A stretch of 63,035 bases of DNA from Nitrospirota bacterium (lineage in GTDB: Bacteria > Nitrospirota > Thermodesulfovibrionia > Thermodesulfovibrionales > Dissulfurispiraceae), in NCBI GenBank assembly GCA_004321915.1, contig SCQE01000010.1:1-63035 (forward strand), read 5' to 3'. Of this stretch, positions 36,378 to 45,903 are shown piece by piece (positions within the stretch are counted from its first letter, which is position 1; the number at the start of each line of letters is the position of its first letter). The position numbers were made by a program, and so were the translations under genes. Under the pieces are notes generated by a model. That model ran no database searches, had not been told where the DNA came from, and worked only from the letters and a program-made list of their open reading frames with translations.

Positions 36378-39300
36378 TAAAGAATATCGAACGGAAAGCT
36401 GCTGTTTTTTTTAAAGTGCATCTGAGAACAGGACTGGTTATAGGCTGCGCATTGTCGGTCCTGCTGTCGCTGACGATTTATCTCAGGGCCTTTGAGGCGC
36501 TCGAGTTCAATCTTTTGAACAAGGCCTTCTTGAAGAAAAACGCGCCCGCCCAAAATCAGGAGATCGTAACGCTCGATATTGACGATCCATCGTTGGCCTA
36601 TGTAGGCAGGTGGCCGTGGTCTTGGAATATACATGCCATGACGCTGGACTTTCTCTCGATGCACGGGGCCCGCAGCACGGTTTTGGTGGACATGGATTTT
36701 TCGAGAGAGGAGCCGGAGCGTCTAAGCAACGATTCCGCCGTACAGCTGAGGAAATCGCTGCAGGCCTCCGCAGGGAAGCGCGGTCCGGCAGCCTCTTTAA
36801 TGCCTGATGCCGGAATGAACTTTTACAAAAGCGTCGAAAAAAGCGGCAATGCCGTTTTTTCGTACGCCCTTAAACAACCGCTCCCCGGCGCTTCAGCGGC
36901 TGAGGTGAAGGAGGCCGCAACACAGAAAGAGAAATTGTTTCTTCCGGACAAGGTTGCCGCGATAGAATTTCTCAAGAAGCAATCCGGGATTAAAGGCGCG
37001 CCCAAGGAAATTTCGGCCGCAATCGACATGGACCCTCCGGTGATCAGGATAATGCGGTCTGCGAAGAAAACCGGCTTTAACGCTATCGACCTGGACCCCG
37101 ACGGCTTTGCAAGAAGATATCCGCTGTTCGCGGAATATCAGGGGACGGTCTATCCTTCGGTAGCGCTTAATGTCGCGACGGACCTTTTAAATGCGGAGCG
37201 GACGGTTTTCGGCAAAAGGCATATAGAACTGGGGGGCAAAACCAAGGTCCCTGTGGACAGCGAAGGCCGGATGCTTATAAATTGGGCGGGCGCATACGCC
37301 GACTCGTTTACTCACGTGCCTTTCAACCTCCTCTCCTCCTTTATCGCTCTTCAGGCGGCAAAAGAAGAGGCTTCAAAACACTCCCTTCAGGACATGCCGG
37401 ACCCCATGGCGCTGCAGGAGATCATACTTAACAGGCTTTCAGCGCTTCACATGCTGCCTGACGAGCAGTGCAAATATATCTCGACCGTTGTTTTTGTTTC
37501 GACGCTTATCGAATTTTATCTCCGGAATACGCCGAACACAATCGAAGAAGTATTGGATTCCCTCGGCGTCGACGCCAAAGACGAGCAATGGCTGGCCCTC
37601 GGCAAACAGATTCAGGTGAACAACTTTCTTGTGGGGGCCTACAAAAAGTCCAAGAAGGTACTTCCTTTCGGCGAACTGCTCGAAAAGTCGCGCGCAGGCA
37701 AAATAAGCAAAAACATAGAAGGGCAGCTTAAAGACGCTTATGCGCAGGCGGTCTTTTATCTCGAAAACGGAAATATCGAGAAGGTAAGGCCGCTTTTTTT
37801 CGACGGCCCTAAAAAACTTACGCTCGGCAAAAGGGTAATAAGCGTAAGTCCGGCATTTTTCAAGAACAAGACTGTGTTTTACGGGCTTACGGCGACCGGG
37901 CTTACGGCACAGCACGCAACGCCTTTCCTCGAACGGCATCCCATGCTCGACGTTGTGCCTAATGTGGTTAACACCATTGTTACCGGCAGCTTCATCTCGG
38001 AGGCGCCTCCTTGGGCCAAATATGCGATGAGCGCTTTTTATCTCTTCGGTGTTCTTTTTCTTGCGCTCGTTCTGTCGCCCTTTAAAGGTCTTTTGTTTGC
38101 AAGTCTTGCGGCGGTTTTTCATTGTTCCCTTTCATGGTCTTTATTTATAAATCAGGGGTATCTGCTGCCTGTGGTCCCGCCCCTCTCGGCAGTTGTCGTC
38201 TCATACGGCGCGGCCCTGTTTTACCGCTATCTGCAGGAGCAGAAAGAAAAAAGAAAGGTGAGGGGCATGTTCTCGACCATGGTCTCTCCCGAGGTTTTGA
38301 GGATGATGGAAGAAAACCCTGCGGCATTCAGGCTTGCCGGCGAGCAGCGCGAGGCCACGATGTTTTCATCCGACGTTTCCGGCTTCACCACAATTTCCGA
38401 GGGCGTTACCGCGCGGGAACTGGCAAACATACTTAATATCTATCTTACGCCGATGAGCAATATCATAATGTCCTATAACGGCTATATAGACAAATACGAA
38501 GGCGATGCTATAAAGGCCGAGTTCGGGGTGCCGCTTTACGATCCGGACCACAGCTGGAAGGCCTGTTTCTCCGCCCTTTACCAGCAGGAAGAGCTCAAGG
38601 TCATACAGAGAATGATCTTTCTGAAATACGGCGTCAGCATAACCGCAAGGATGGGTGTAAATACGGGCATCGTGACTGCGGGGAATATGGGATCGGAAAA
38701 ACGCATGCAGTATACGGTCATGGGCGATGCGGTGACCATCGCCGAAGAACTGGAACCTGCCAACAAGCTGTTCGAGACATGGATTGCCATCGGACCTGCC
38801 ACGCATGCGCAAGCCGGGGAGTTCATAGATACACGCTATTTGAACAATCTTATTATGGGCCATGCGCACCAATCTCTGCCCGTATACGAGTTGACCGGCT
38901 GGAACAAGGAAAAATATATCGAATACTGGAGCGGGAAGCCTGTTCCGGAGCTCTATCTCGAAGCCTTCAAGAAAATGATTCCCGAAAAAGTGATAGCCTA
39001 CGACGATTTTTTTGCTTCCAAACAGCTGCCAGATTCAAAGATGCTTAACGACATCAAAGCCCTGTTTGCGGGGCTCCGGCCCCGGGCCGTTGAATATATG
39101 ACCGCGAACAACATCCTGAGCGTTCTCTTCGTCAGGCAGGAACTCGAAGGTCTGTCCGCATCTATCAGGAAGAATGAAAATTTGTATTCCGGCATTGCGC
39201 TGCCCGGCCTTTACGCAAACGATATCTCCATGCTGAAAGAAAAAAGCTCTGCTGCAAGCGAGGAGTGGGGCCGTGTGCTGTTGGGGTGGAGGGCGCAACT

Positions 39301-39853
39301 CAGGGAATGTGCGGGATTGCATTTTGTCCTGAAAGAAAAAATATCCAAGGACGAGGCGGACCGCTACTACGGCACTATCGATATTCTTGAAAAAAGCGTC
39401 GAATGCATAAATAAGCGGATAGTCTTTCCAAAGCCTGAAGATGAAATCGCGATAAAGATGGCGGACCATCTTAAAGAGCTTGTCGGCGACAAGGACGCCT
39501 CTTTGCTTTCACATAAAACCTCAGAGCTTTCCGAAACAGGCCGGCGACTCGAAAAAGAGATACATGAAAAGCTCACCGCTTTTGCGGAAGCGCTGAGAAC
39601 ACGCGCTGACGAGTACCACGAATTCCTGTCGGACTTCTGCGTTGTTTCGGACAGGCAGAAAGAAGCTCCATCTCTATATGCGCAAGGGCACAAGCATTAT
39701 CTGAAGAGGGAATGGAACGAAGCTAGGGACCTATTCAAAAAGGTGCTTGCTGTTCTGCCGGATGACGGGCCTTCCGGGAAAATGCTCGAAAAAATAGAGC
39801 AGCTCGAAAAGGCCGCGCTGCCCCGAGATTGGGACGGCGCATGGGAAGAATAA
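36374..39853 (+). CDS. CHASE2 class III cyclase lacking transition-state Asn/Arg (C1-like)
   Basis: A 1159-residue paralogue of the upstream gene with the same order: membrane helix (~18-38), CHASE2-type sensor (VTLDIDDPSLAYVGRWPWSW), three membrane helices (~545-625), cyclase domain (~655-825), helical/TPR-like tail ending DWDGAWEE. Metal-binding Asp667 (SSDVSGFTTIS) and Asp711 (KYEGDAIKAEFG) are intact, as is Arg759 (TARMGVNTG). The Asn/Arg transition-state pair is replaced by Thr788 and Glu792 (GDAVTIAEELE). This mirrors the C1 half of mammalian adenylyl cyclase, which also has Thr at the Asn position. Start at 36374 (ATGA overlap) fits translational coupling. Predicted to form an active heterodimer with the upstream product; the choice of ATP over GTP is not certain. 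Confidence 0.85.
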   Translation: MIKNIERKAAVFFKVHLRTGLVIGCALSVLLSLTIYLRAFEALEFNLLNKAFLKKNAPAQNQEIVTLDIDDPSLAYVGRWPWSWNIHAMTLDFLSMHGARSTVLVDMDFSREEPERLSNDSAVQLRKSLQASAGKRGPAASLMPDAGMNFYKSVEKSGNAVFSYALKQPLPGASAAEVKEAATQKEKLFLPDKVAAIEFLKKQSGIKGAPKEISAAIDMDPPVIRIMRSAKKTGFNAIDLDPDGFARRYPLFAEYQGTVYPSVALNVATDLLNAERTVFGKRHIELGGKTKVPVDSEGRMLINWAGAYADSFTHVPFNLLSSFIALQAAKEEASKHSLQDMPDPMALQEIILNRLSALHMLPDEQCKYISTVVFVSTLIEFYLRNTPNTIEEVLDSLGVDAKDEQWLALGKQIQVNNFLVGAYKKSKKVLPFGELLEKSRAGKISKNIEGQLKDAYAQAVFYLENGNIEKVRPLFFDGPKKLTLGKRVISVSPAFFKNKTVFYGLTATGLTAQHATPFLERHPMLDVVPNVVNTIVTGSFISEAPPWAKYAMSAFYLFGVLFLALVLSPFKGLLFASLAAVFHCSLSWSLFINQGYLLPVVPPLSAVVVSYGAALFYRYLQEQKEKRKVRGMFSTMVSPEVLRMMEENPAAFRLAGEQREATMFSSDVSGFTTISEGVTARELANILNIYLTPMSNIIMSYNGYIDKYEGDAIKAEFGVPLYDPDHSWKACFSALYQQEELKVIQRMIFLKYGVSITARMGVNTGIVTAGNMGSEKRMQYTVMGDAVTIAEELEPANKLFETWIAIGPATHAQAGEFIDTRYLNNLIMGHAHQSLPVYELTGWNKEKYIEYWSGKPVPELYLEAFKKMIPEKVIAYDDFFASKQLPDSKMLNDIKALFAGLRPRAVEYMTANNILSVLFVRQELEGLSASIRKNENLYSGIALPGLYANDISMLKEKSSAASEEWGRVLLGWRAQLRECAGLHFVLKEKISKDEADRYYGTIDILEKSVECINKRIVFPKPEDEIAIKMADHLKELVGDKDASLLSHKTSELSETGRRLEKEIHEKLTAFAEALRTRADEYHEFLSDFCVVSDRQKEAPSLYAQGHKHYLKREWNEARDLFKKVLAVLPDDGPSGKMLEKIEQLEKAALPRDWDGAWEE

Positions 39854-39857
39854 AAGT

Positions 39858-41600
39858 TTAAGTATCTGCCAGCGTATTTTCTACAACTTGGTCCAACGTT
39901 ATGATGCCTTTTTTGGCTTTGTCAATCGCCTCCTGCCGCAGGGTCATCATTCCGCTTGCAATGGCACAGCGACGCAGCTCTTCGGTGGTCGCCTCTTTGA
40001 TCAGGAGCTGGCGGAATTCTTTGTTGACCAGCAGCACTTCATATATGCCTGTCCGGCCTTTTTCGCCGCTTCCGTCGCATGCGTCGCAGCCTTTGCCCCT
40101 GTAAAGGGTTGTGCCGGCCTTTATATCGCCTTTTGACAGGGCTTCGTCGTCTGCGGTCGCCTCGTAAGATTCCTTGCATTTGGAGCAGATCCTCCGGGCG
40201 AGCCTCTGCGCGCATACGAGGACTATCGCGTCTGCTATAAGATACGGCTCGATGCCCATTTCAACAAGACGGGTGATGGTCCCGACCGCATCGTTCGTAT
40301 GCAGCGTGGAAAAGACCATATGGCCGGTAAGCGATGCCTCAACCGCCGACTTTGCGGTTTCGAGGTCTCTTATTTCACCAATCAGTATTATGTCCGGGTC
40401 GTGGCGCATAAAGGCCTTAAGCGCTTTTGCGAAGGTGTAACCGGTGGCCGGGTTAACACTGCTCTGTATTATCTGTCCTCCGAGCGTTGTTTCGACAGGG
40501 TCTTCAGCTGTACAGATCTTCATGTCCGGCGTGTCGAGCGTTTTCAGCGCTGCAAAGAGACCGGTCGATTTGCCGCTTCCGGTGGGGCCCACATGAAGCA
40601 TGATGCCGTAAGGCGTTTGTATTGCTTCTTTGTAAAGCTTCATACAATGGTCGTTAAAGCCCAGCATGTCCAAGGTAAGCACATTGCCCGACTTGTCGAG
40701 AAGCCTCATTACTATGTCCTCGCCGAACGGTGTGGGAACGGTCGATACGCGCAAGTCAAGGAGGTATGTGGGATTGTATTTCGTGAAGTCTATCCTGCCG
40801 TCCTGAGGCACGCGCTTTTCGTCTATTCTCAAATCGGCCATTATCTTGAACCTTGTGATGATGGCGTCCTGCGCATATTTGGGCACGCGCATGACCTCTT
40901 CGAGATTGCCGTCGATCCTGTATCTGACCCTGAGATAGTCTATGGCCGGCTCGAGGTGTATGTCGCTGGTCCTCTTTTTGACCGCTTCTTCTACGATCCT
41001 GCTGGCGAGCATTACGATGGGCGCGCTGTCTTCGGAAGCCTCTTCCGCTCCGACATCGGCAACTTGGACCGCGGGTTTAAAGCTTTCCGCCACCTGATCG
41101 AGTATGCTGCTCATACCGACCGCTTTCTTTTCCTCTTTGGGGATCGCAAAGAACTTTTCCACCGCTGCAAAAAGCATCTTGGCTGCGGTCATTACGACAT
41201 TGGTCTCTTTTATTCTGTACCGTGCGTCCCTGTACAGCCTCACGACTTCATCGAGCGCCATAAAATCGCGCGGTTCGACCATGGCGACCGTCAGCACCTC
41301 GCCCTCGTAGCTTAGCGGGAGCACCTTATAGTTTTTCGCATAGGCTGGCTTGATATGCTTTAAAAGTTCGGACGAGAGCGGTGTTGCAGAAATATCGACG
41401 AACGGATAGCCCAAGAACTCGGCCTTTACCACTGCGATCTTTTCTTCTGCCATGCCCGATTCGAGCAGGAGCATTTCGAGGTTCTTCTTTTCTTTAGAGA
41501 CCCTGAGCGTAAGCTCCTGCAGTTTCTCTTTTGTAAGAATGCCCTGCTCTATTAAGAGTTCTTCAAAGCTTTTTCCTGAGGTTTTTCTTACAGGTGGCAT
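39858..41600 (-). CDS. pilB: PilB/GspE-type secretion or pilus assembly ATPase
   Basis: A 580-residue hexameric ATPase of type IV pilus or type II secretion systems. N-terminal MshEN/T2SSE-N region (~8-150; FEELLIEQGILTKEKL), then the ATPase core with Walker A GPTGSGKST, Asp box, Walker B ILIGEIRDLETA, His box STLHTNDAVG, and a tetracysteine zinc motif (CSKC..CDACDGSG). The terminal part ITLDQVVENTLAD is canonical. No pilC, pilT or pilin genes are nearby. The ATG overlaps the TAA of the upstream GAF gene by one base, so expression is coupled to that sensor. Confidence 0.9.
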   Translation of the reverse strand: MPPVRKTSGKSFEELLIEQGILTKEKLQELTLRVSKEKKNLEMLLLESGMAEEKIAVVKAEFLGYPFVDISATPLSSELLKHIKPAYAKNYKVLPLSYEGEVLTVAMVEPRDFMALDEVVRLYRDARYRIKETNVVMTAAKMLFAAVEKFFAIPKEEKKAVGMSSILDQVAESFKPAVQVADVGAEEASEDSAPIVMLASRIVEEAVKKRTSDIHLEPAIDYLRVRYRIDGNLEEVMRVPKYAQDAIITRFKIMADLRIDEKRVPQDGRIDFTKYNPTYLLDLRVSTVPTPFGEDIVMRLLDKSGNVLTLDMLGFNDHCMKLYKEAIQTPYGIMLHVGPTGSGKSTGLFAALKTLDTPDMKICTAEDPVETTLGGQIIQSSVNPATGYTFAKALKAFMRHDPDIILIGEIRDLETAKSAVEASLTGHMVFSTLHTNDAVGTITRLVEMGIEPYLIADAIVLVCAQRLARRICSKCKESYEATADDEALSKGDIKAGTTLYRGKGCDACDGSGEKGRTGIYEVLLVNKEFRQLLIKEATTEELRRCAIASGMMTLRQEAIDKAKKGIITLDQVVENTLADT

Positions 41601-42463
41601 TATATCCTCGAAAAGATTAGAATCAGTTTTCGGGTTATACCCTTATCGTCAAGGTATGGAATGACCTTGATTTCCAGTATCTCGAGCTGCGCGATCTTTT
41701 TAAAACCGTGTTCGAACACATCGTTTATCTTTTCTTCGAGCTGCGTTCCCTGAAAGGACGGGAAAAGTTCGTAGAAGTTTTCGCCCACCATCATGTCAAC
41801 GGTATAGCGCATGCCGCTCATCACTTCGAGGAACCTGTTTGCGGATATTATCTGCCTCTTCGAGTTCAGGATGCATATGCCTTCGTCTATGTCGTCCATG
41901 ATATAGCCCCTGAGCAGACGCTCTTCGTCCGCAGTCTGGTAGAGCAGGGCGTTGTTGACGGCTATGCCTATCAGGATTGCGAGCTGCTGCATGATCTCAA
42001 CGTCCTTCTTTGTAAACCCCCCCGGCTTGTTCAATGCCTGAAAGACCCCGATGGTCGGGCCGTCCGTTTTGAACGGGATCGGGATGACCAGCACGCTCTG
42101 AGTTCTGTATCCGCTTTTCATGTCCCAGCTTTTGTCAAAGGCGAGTTCCGGATCGGCCGCTTTGAGTTCCGCGTCATCGTAAGCGTCTTTGATGTTCAGA
42201 TAGTTGGCTGTTTCGGCGGAATATCCGGCAAGGCTCGATTTTTTAATCGGGACCCTTATCTCTACGAGGTTTTCTGCCTGAAGGACTTTGGAGTACATCT
42301 CGTAATTTTCCCTGTCGAGGATATAAAGGGTACAGCGGTCTGCTTTTAGTATTGTCCGGACCTGTTCGACCACAGAAGTCAGTATCTCGTCGATGTCCAG
42401 AGACGTAAGTATCGTCTCTAAAATAGTAAAGAAATTGTCTATGCTTTGCGTGAGTTCTTTCAA
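41600..42463 (-). CDS. GAF-PAS sensor protein coupled to pilB
   Basis: A 287-residue cytoplasmic protein. Residues ~20-165 form a GAF domain (DEILTSVVEQVRTILKADRCTLYILDRE, then ETANYLNIKDAYDDAEL, SVLVIPI), followed by a PAS-like domain (~175-287; DIDEGICILNSKRQIISANRFLEVMSG). No output domain is present, so it probably acts by protein contact. The start is TTG at 42461-42463 with GAGG upstream. It overlaps pilB by one base. A role as a ligand-responsive regulator of the ATPase is inference. Confidence 0.8.
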   Translation of the reverse strand: MKELTQSIDNFFTILETILTSLDIDEILTSVVEQVRTILKADRCTLYILDRENYEMYSKVLQAENLVEIRVPIKKSSLAGYSAETANYLNIKDAYDDAELKAADPELAFDKSWDMKSGYRTQSVLVIPIPFKTDGPTIGVFQALNKPGGFTKKDVEIMQQLAILIGIAVNNALLYQTADEERLLRGYIMDDIDEGICILNSKRQIISANRFLEVMSGMRYTVDMMVGENFYELFPSFQGTQLEEKINDVFEHGFKKIAQLEILEIKVIPYLDDKGITRKLILIFSRI

Positions 42464-42616
42464 GTCAACCTCTGCCCCGGAGAAATAGAAACTATTATAT
42501 CACATAAGCAAAGAACTTTTTCGCGGCATACTGGACAGACAAAATAAAGAGGGGTTAAACTAACCCCGGTTCTTTAGGGCAATATTTATCACACACAGGT
42601 GCGGGGTGGAAAAACG

Positions 42617-43489
42617 ATGAAAGGCATTATTCTAGCGGGCGGCAGCGGCACAAGGCTCTATCCTATAACCAAATCCGTATGCAAGCAACTGCTGCCGATT
42701 TATGACAAACCGATGGTCTACTATCCGCTGTCGGTTTTGATGCTTGCAGGCATAAAAGAGATTCTGATAATTTCCACCCCCGCTGATCTGCCGCGCTTTA
42801 AAGAGATATTCGGGGACGGGAAAGAGTTCGGGCTTGAATTTTCGTATAAGGAGCAGCCCAAGCCCAACGGGCTTGCAGAGGCATTTATAATCGGCGAAGA
42901 GTTTATAGGCGAAAGCGATGTCTGCCTTATATTGGGCGACAATATTTTCTACGGACACGGTCTTACTAAACTCTTGGTGAAGGCGGCGGAAGACGTCAAA
43001 TCAGAAAGAGGCGCGACAATATTCGGGTACTATGTCAACGACCCGCAGCGTTACGGCATTGTCGAGTTCGACCGGAGCGGAAGCGTTCTTTCGATCGAAG
43101 AAAAACCCGCTTCGCCGAAATCGAATTATGCTGTAACAGGCCTCTATTTTTACGATAACGATGTAATCAAGATAGCCAAAGCGGTCAAGCCTTCGACGAG
43201 AGGCGAACTCGAGATAACCGACGTAAACAACGAGTACCTCAAAAAAGGGAATTTGCGGGTCGAGCTTTTGGGCAGAGGGTACGCATGGCTCGACACAGGC
43301 ACGCACGACAGCCTGCTGGATGCAGGGGAGTTCATCGCGACTATAGAAAAAAGGCAGGGCCTGAAGGTCGCCTGCATAGAAGAGATAGCCTACAAATCAG
43401 GGTATATCGACATGGAACAGGTCAAGAAACTTGCAGGACAGTACAAGAATAACGGATATGGACAGTATCTGTTGAATCTGGTGAAGTAG
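42617..43489 (+). CDS. rfbA: glucose-1-phosphate thymidylyltransferase
   Basis: A 290-residue nucleotidyltransferase making dTDP-glucose from dTTP and glucose-1-phosphate, first step of dTDP-L-rhamnose synthesis. Signature [19 protein letters not shown] followed by [16 protein letters not shown]; also [13 protein letters not shown] and [16 protein letters not shown]. Start placed at 42617 where the family N-terminus begins, GGGGTGG upstream. First gene of rfbACDB; the next starts 3 bases after its stop. Confidence 0.95.
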   Translation: MKGIILAGGSGTRLYPITKSVCKQLLPIYDKPMVYYPLSVLMLAGIKEILIISTPADLPRFKEIFGDGKEFGLEFSYKEQPKPNGLAEAFIIGEEFIGESDVCLILGDNIFYGHGLTKLLVKAAEDVKSERGATIFGYYVNDPQRYGIVEFDRSGSVLSIEEKPASPKSNYAVTGLYFYDNDVIKIAKAVKPSTRGELEITDVNNEYLKKGNLRVELLGRGYAWLDTGTHDSLLDAGEFIATIEKRQGLKVACIEEIAYKSGYIDMEQVKKLAGQYKNNGYGQYLLNLVK

Positions 43490-43492
43490 TCC

Positions 43493-44050
43493 ATGCCGTT
43501 TATTTTTAAACCACTCGCCTTGTCCGAAGTCGTGCTTATCGAGCCGAAGATTATAGGGGATTCCAGAGGCTTTTTTACAGAGACGTATAAGCTGTCCGAT
43601 TTTGCCGCTGCAGGCATTGAAGCCCGTTTTGTGCAGGACAATCTGTCGCGGTCTTCAAAGGGAGTTCTGCGCGGACTGCATTATCAGAAGAGACCGAAGG
43701 CCCAAGGGAAACTTATCTGTTGTCCCAGAGGCCGCATCTTCGATGTTGCCGTCGACATAAGAAAAGGCTCTCCCACTTATTCCAAATGGGTAGGCGTCGA
43801 GCTTTCCGAAGAGAACAGGCGGATGCTTTATGTGCCTGAGGGCTTTGCCCACGGCTTTGTAGTGTTAAGCGATTATGCGGACCTCTCATACAAATGCACG
43901 GGGGAATATTCTCCTGAAAACGACGCCGGGATCATCTGGAACGATCCTGCGATCGATATTTTGTGGCCTGTTGAAACGCCGCTTCTTTCTCCAAAGGACA
44001 GCCGCCTGCCGCTGCTTGCGGAGGCGGACAACAATTTTGAATCCGGTTAG
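43493..44050 (+). CDS. rfbC: dTDP-4-dehydrorhamnose 3,5-epimerase
   Basis: A 185-residue cupin-fold epimerase, third step in dTDP-rhamnose synthesis. Motifs: GDSRGFFTETYK, QDNLSRSSKGVLRGLHYQ (catalytic His) and YVPEGFAHGFVVLSDYADLSYK (catalytic Tyr region). Length is typical. It is 12 bases before rfbD. Confidence 0.95.
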   Translation: MPFIFKPLALSEVVLIEPKIIGDSRGFFTETYKLSDFAAAGIEARFVQDNLSRSSKGVLRGLHYQKRPKAQGKLICCPRGRIFDVAVDIRKGSPTYSKWVGVELSEENRRMLYVPEGFAHGFVVLSDYADLSYKCTGEYSPENDAGIIWNDPAIDILWPVETPLLSPKDSRLPLLAEADNNFESG

Positions 44051-44062
44051 AAAGGAGCTGCT

Positions 44063-44914
44063 GTGAAATTCCTGATAACAGGCGCAAACGGGCAGCTCGC
44101 AACTGAATTCAGAAGGGCCTTGGAACGGGAGGGACAGGAATATGCGGCGCTGACAAGGGCGCAGCTCGACATGTCCGATGCCGGCGCCGTCCGGGAAGCC
44201 GTGGCCCAGTACAAGCCCGATGTGGCGCTGAATTGCGCTGCTTACAACAATGTGGACGCTGCAGAAAAAGATTTCGACGCGGCTTTTGCCGTCAACGCCA
44301 CTGCCGTTAGAAACCTTGCCGCAGCATGCGCCGGGAACAAGACGCTTATAGTTCATTACAGCACCGACTATGTTTTCGACGGCACAAAAGACGACTTCTA
44401 CACGGAAGAGGACGCGCCCAATCCGATCAGCAGCTATGGCAGGACCAAACTTGCCGGCGAAAAATTGCTGAGCGAAGAAACGGACAATTTTCTGCTTTTA
44501 AGGACCAGTTGGTTGTTCGGCAGGGGGAAGCAGAATTTTCTATATAAAATATCGGAATGGGCGCGAAAGAACAGAACGCTGAAAATAGTCTGCGATCAGG
44601 TTTCGATACCCACATACACCGAAGACATTGTAGTGGGAACAATGCTTGCCATAAAGAACAGCTTGCGCGGAATGTATCATCTTACTAACAGCGGGTACGC
44701 ATCGAGATATGAGGTGGCGCATTACTTTATTGAGCGCATGGGTCTGGACAATGTGCTTTTGCCCGAAACCTCCGATTATTTCAAAACGCCTGCAAAAAGG
44801 CCCGCTTTTTCCGCAATGTCCAATGCTAAACTTTCGAGGCAGTTGGGCATAAATTTTCCTCACTGGCAAGACGGCGTTGACAGGTATATAAAGGCTGTAA
44901 GGGAGGATTCATGA
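44063..44914 (+). CDS. rfbD: dTDP-4-dehydrorhamnose reductase
   Basis: A 283-residue short-chain dehydrogenase/reductase, last step to dTDP-L-rhamnose. NAD(P)-binding motif LITGANGQLATEF, YSTDYVFDGTK and the catalytic YGRTKLAGE. AGGAGCTG-type ribosome site upstream. Overlaps rfbB by 4 bases (ATGA). Confidence 0.95.
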   Translation: MKFLITGANGQLATEFRRALEREGQEYAALTRAQLDMSDAGAVREAVAQYKPDVALNCAAYNNVDAAEKDFDAAFAVNATAVRNLAAACAGNKTLIVHYSTDYVFDGTKDDFYTEEDAPNPISSYGRTKLAGEKLLSEETDNFLLLRTSWLFGRGKQNFLYKISEWARKNRTLKIVCDQVSIPTYTEDIVVGTMLAIKNSLRGMYHLTNSGYASRYEVAHYFIERMGLDNVLLPETSDYFKTPAKRPAFSAMSNAKLSRQLGINFPHWQDGVDRYIKAVREDS

Positions 44915-45903
44915 AGAGGCTTTTGGTCACGGGCGGCGCAGGATTTATCGGCAGCGAATTTGTAAGACAGGGTGTCCGAAAGGGTTACAGTATCATTCTT
45001 GCGGACAGCCTCACCTATGCGGGTGATCTATTGAGGATAAAGGAATTTGAAAAAGAGATCTCATTGCACCGGGTGTCCGTAACGGACAAGGCGGGCGTTG
45101 AAAAGATATTCGACGCCGAAAAACCGGACGCCGTTATACATTGGGCTGCGGAAAGCCATGTTGACCGGAGCATTATGGACGCCGGACCGTTTTTGAACAC
45201 CAATGTTTTAGGGACGCAAACCCTGCTCGATGCAGCGAGAAAATTCGGGGTCGAGCGTTTTATAAATATTTCCACGGATGAAGTTTACGGAGATCTCGAC
45301 GGATCCGGCAGTTTCTTTGAAACTACTCCGCTGAGCCCGAATTCGCCTTACTCCGTAAGCAAGGCCTCTGCGGACATGCTCGGCAGGGCCTACCATCGCA
45401 CGTACGGGCTGCCGGTCATAACGGTCAGGCCCTCCAACAATTACGGTCCGTGGCAGTACCCGGAAAAACTGGTCCCGGTCGTTATCGTAAAGGCCCTGAA
45501 CAACGAAGAGGTCCCTGTTTATGCTCAGGGACTGAATGTCAGGGAATGGCTTTATGTTTCGGACTGCGCGGATGCGGTATTCCGCATTCTCGAAAAAGGA
45601 AAGGCCGGAGATATTTATAACATCGGCAGCGGCGAGGAAAGAAAAAACATAGAGGTCGTAAAAAGCATACTTAAAATGCTCGGCAAGCCTGAAGATTTGG
45701 TCCGGTTTACAAAGGACAGACCCGGTCATGATTTCCGTTATTCGCTGGACTCCGGGAAATTGAGGGGAGAGCTTTCATGGCGTCCTGCGGTAGATTTCGA
45801 TTCGGGGTTGAACAGGACCGTAGAATGGTTCTTGTCCAACATGTCTTGGGTGGACGCCAAAATCACTTATCTTAAAGAGTACTGGGAAAAAGCCTACTCC
45901 TGA
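44911..45903 (+). CDS. rfbB: dTDP-glucose 4,6-dehydratase
   Basis: A 330-residue extended SDR enzyme that converts dTDP-glucose to dTDP-4-keto-6-deoxyglucose. Motifs: LLVTGGAGFIGSEFVRQ, AAESHVDRSI, STDEVYGDL, catalytic YSVSKASAD, RPSNNYGPWQYPEKL. Gene order A-C-D-B completes the rhamnose donor pathway. Its 3' end overlaps the convergent LysM gene by 10 bases. Confidence 0.95.
   Translation: MKRLLVTGGAGFIGSEFVRQGVRKGYSIILADSLTYAGDLLRIKEFEKEISLHRVSVTDKAGVEKIFDAEKPDAVIHWAAESHVDRSIMDAGPFLNTNVLGTQTLLDAARKFGVERFINISTDEVYGDLDGSGSFFETTPLSPNSPYSVSKASADMLGRAYHRTYGLPVITVRPSNNYGPWQYPEKLVPVVIVKALNNEEVPVYAQGLNVREWLYVSDCADAVFRILEKGKAGDIYNIGSGEERKNIEVVKSILKMLGKPEDLVRFTKDRPGHDFRYSLDSGKLRGELSWRPAVDFDSGLNRTVEWFLSNMSWVDAKITYLKEYWEKAYS

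Noticed and set aside
40299-41315. 338-codon open frame antisense to pilB
   Set aside because: Opposite strand carries all conserved ATPase motifs; the antisense product has none.
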